A stretch of DNA of 31,210 bases. It comes from Intoshia linei (lineage: Eukaryota; Orthonectida; Rhopaluridae). The notes below the pieces were generated by a model. The model did no database searches, was not told the DNA's origin, and was given only the letters and a program-made list of their open reading frames with translations. The translations under genes were made by a program, and so were the position numbers. The stretch is from the NCBI GenBank assembly GCA_001642005.1, contig LWCA01000345.1, positions 1 to 31,210 on the forward strand, in the 5' to 3' direction. Positions 31,036 through 31,210 of this stretch are shown one piece after another. Position 1 is the stretch's first letter. Each line of letters opens with the position of its first letter.

Positions 31036-31210
31036 CTATATAAAAATTAATGTTTTATAATATTAAAAACCTAAGTGTTTCTTTGTAAATTTGCTAACAA
31101 CCTATAAAATTTTAAATATTATATAATATGCTTATATTAAATATTAAATATTTAATATGATTAAATAATATGCTCATCAGTGTCAAGACCAGGGTGTCAA
31201 TTATGCGGCC

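Noticed and set aside
1-31210. tRNA, rRNA, CRISPR arrays, operons or ribosome binding sites
   Set aside because: No cloverleaf with A/B-box, no rRNA-like block and no evenly spaced direct repeats with unique spacers were seen. The spliced eukaryotic genes make bacterial features irrelevant.

Overview
This window is a strongly AT-rich piece of an invertebrate animal genome. The animal assignment rests on the genes: a Golgi polypeptide GalNAc-transferase with a C-terminal ricin-type lectin domain, and a GRAF/oligophrenin-type RhoGAP with a C-terminal SH3 domain. hAT- and Tc1/mariner-like elements also fit. Nothing in the window names the species. All recognised host genes lie on the minus strand. 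Their introns fall into two classes: tiny AT-rich introns of about 36-72 bp, and longer ones (120-3232 bp), several of which carry mobile DNA.

Layout. 1-7.0 kb is mostly repeats: a decayed transposase (1381-2746), a 599-bp fold-back element with a 10-bp target duplication (4011-4609), copies of a dispersed family called R1 here, a 161-bp tandem duplication, and one unrecognised small ORF (4982-5386). 7025-7282 holds the last two exons of an unrecognised gene. 8.4-9.6 kb holds two non-autonomous elements side by side. 9820-12504 is a complete 11-exon GALNT gene (535 aa). 13337-17212 is a complete 6-exon mannose-6-phosphate isomerase gene (448 aa) with an R1 copy in its last intron. 17.2-19.9 kb is repeat-rich intergenic DNA. 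19912-21402 is an intronless TFIIH p44 (GTF2H2) gene of 496 aa. 21792 to at least 31035 is the 3' part of a GRAF-like RhoGAP gene whose 5' end lies beyond the right edge. Its introns hold a hAT element nested with a second hAT-type MITE, another R1 copy, an inverted minisatellite, a third hAT MITE and a TA-flanked MITE.

Functions. MPI makes mannose-6-phosphate for glycosylation, GALNT starts mucin-type O-glycans in the Golgi, p44 acts in transcription and nucleotide-excision repair, and the RhoGAP is a membrane/cytoskeleton regulator. They do not form one pathway. The most notable biological point is that the GRAF-like RhoGAP has lysine where the catalytic arginine finger should be and has lost a second conserved arginine, which suggests a GAP-deficient family member. 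The other notable layer is the density of short non-autonomous elements with readable target-site duplications, one inside another. Exon boundaries were derived by hand from splice signals, reading frame and family alignment from memory. No database search was run.
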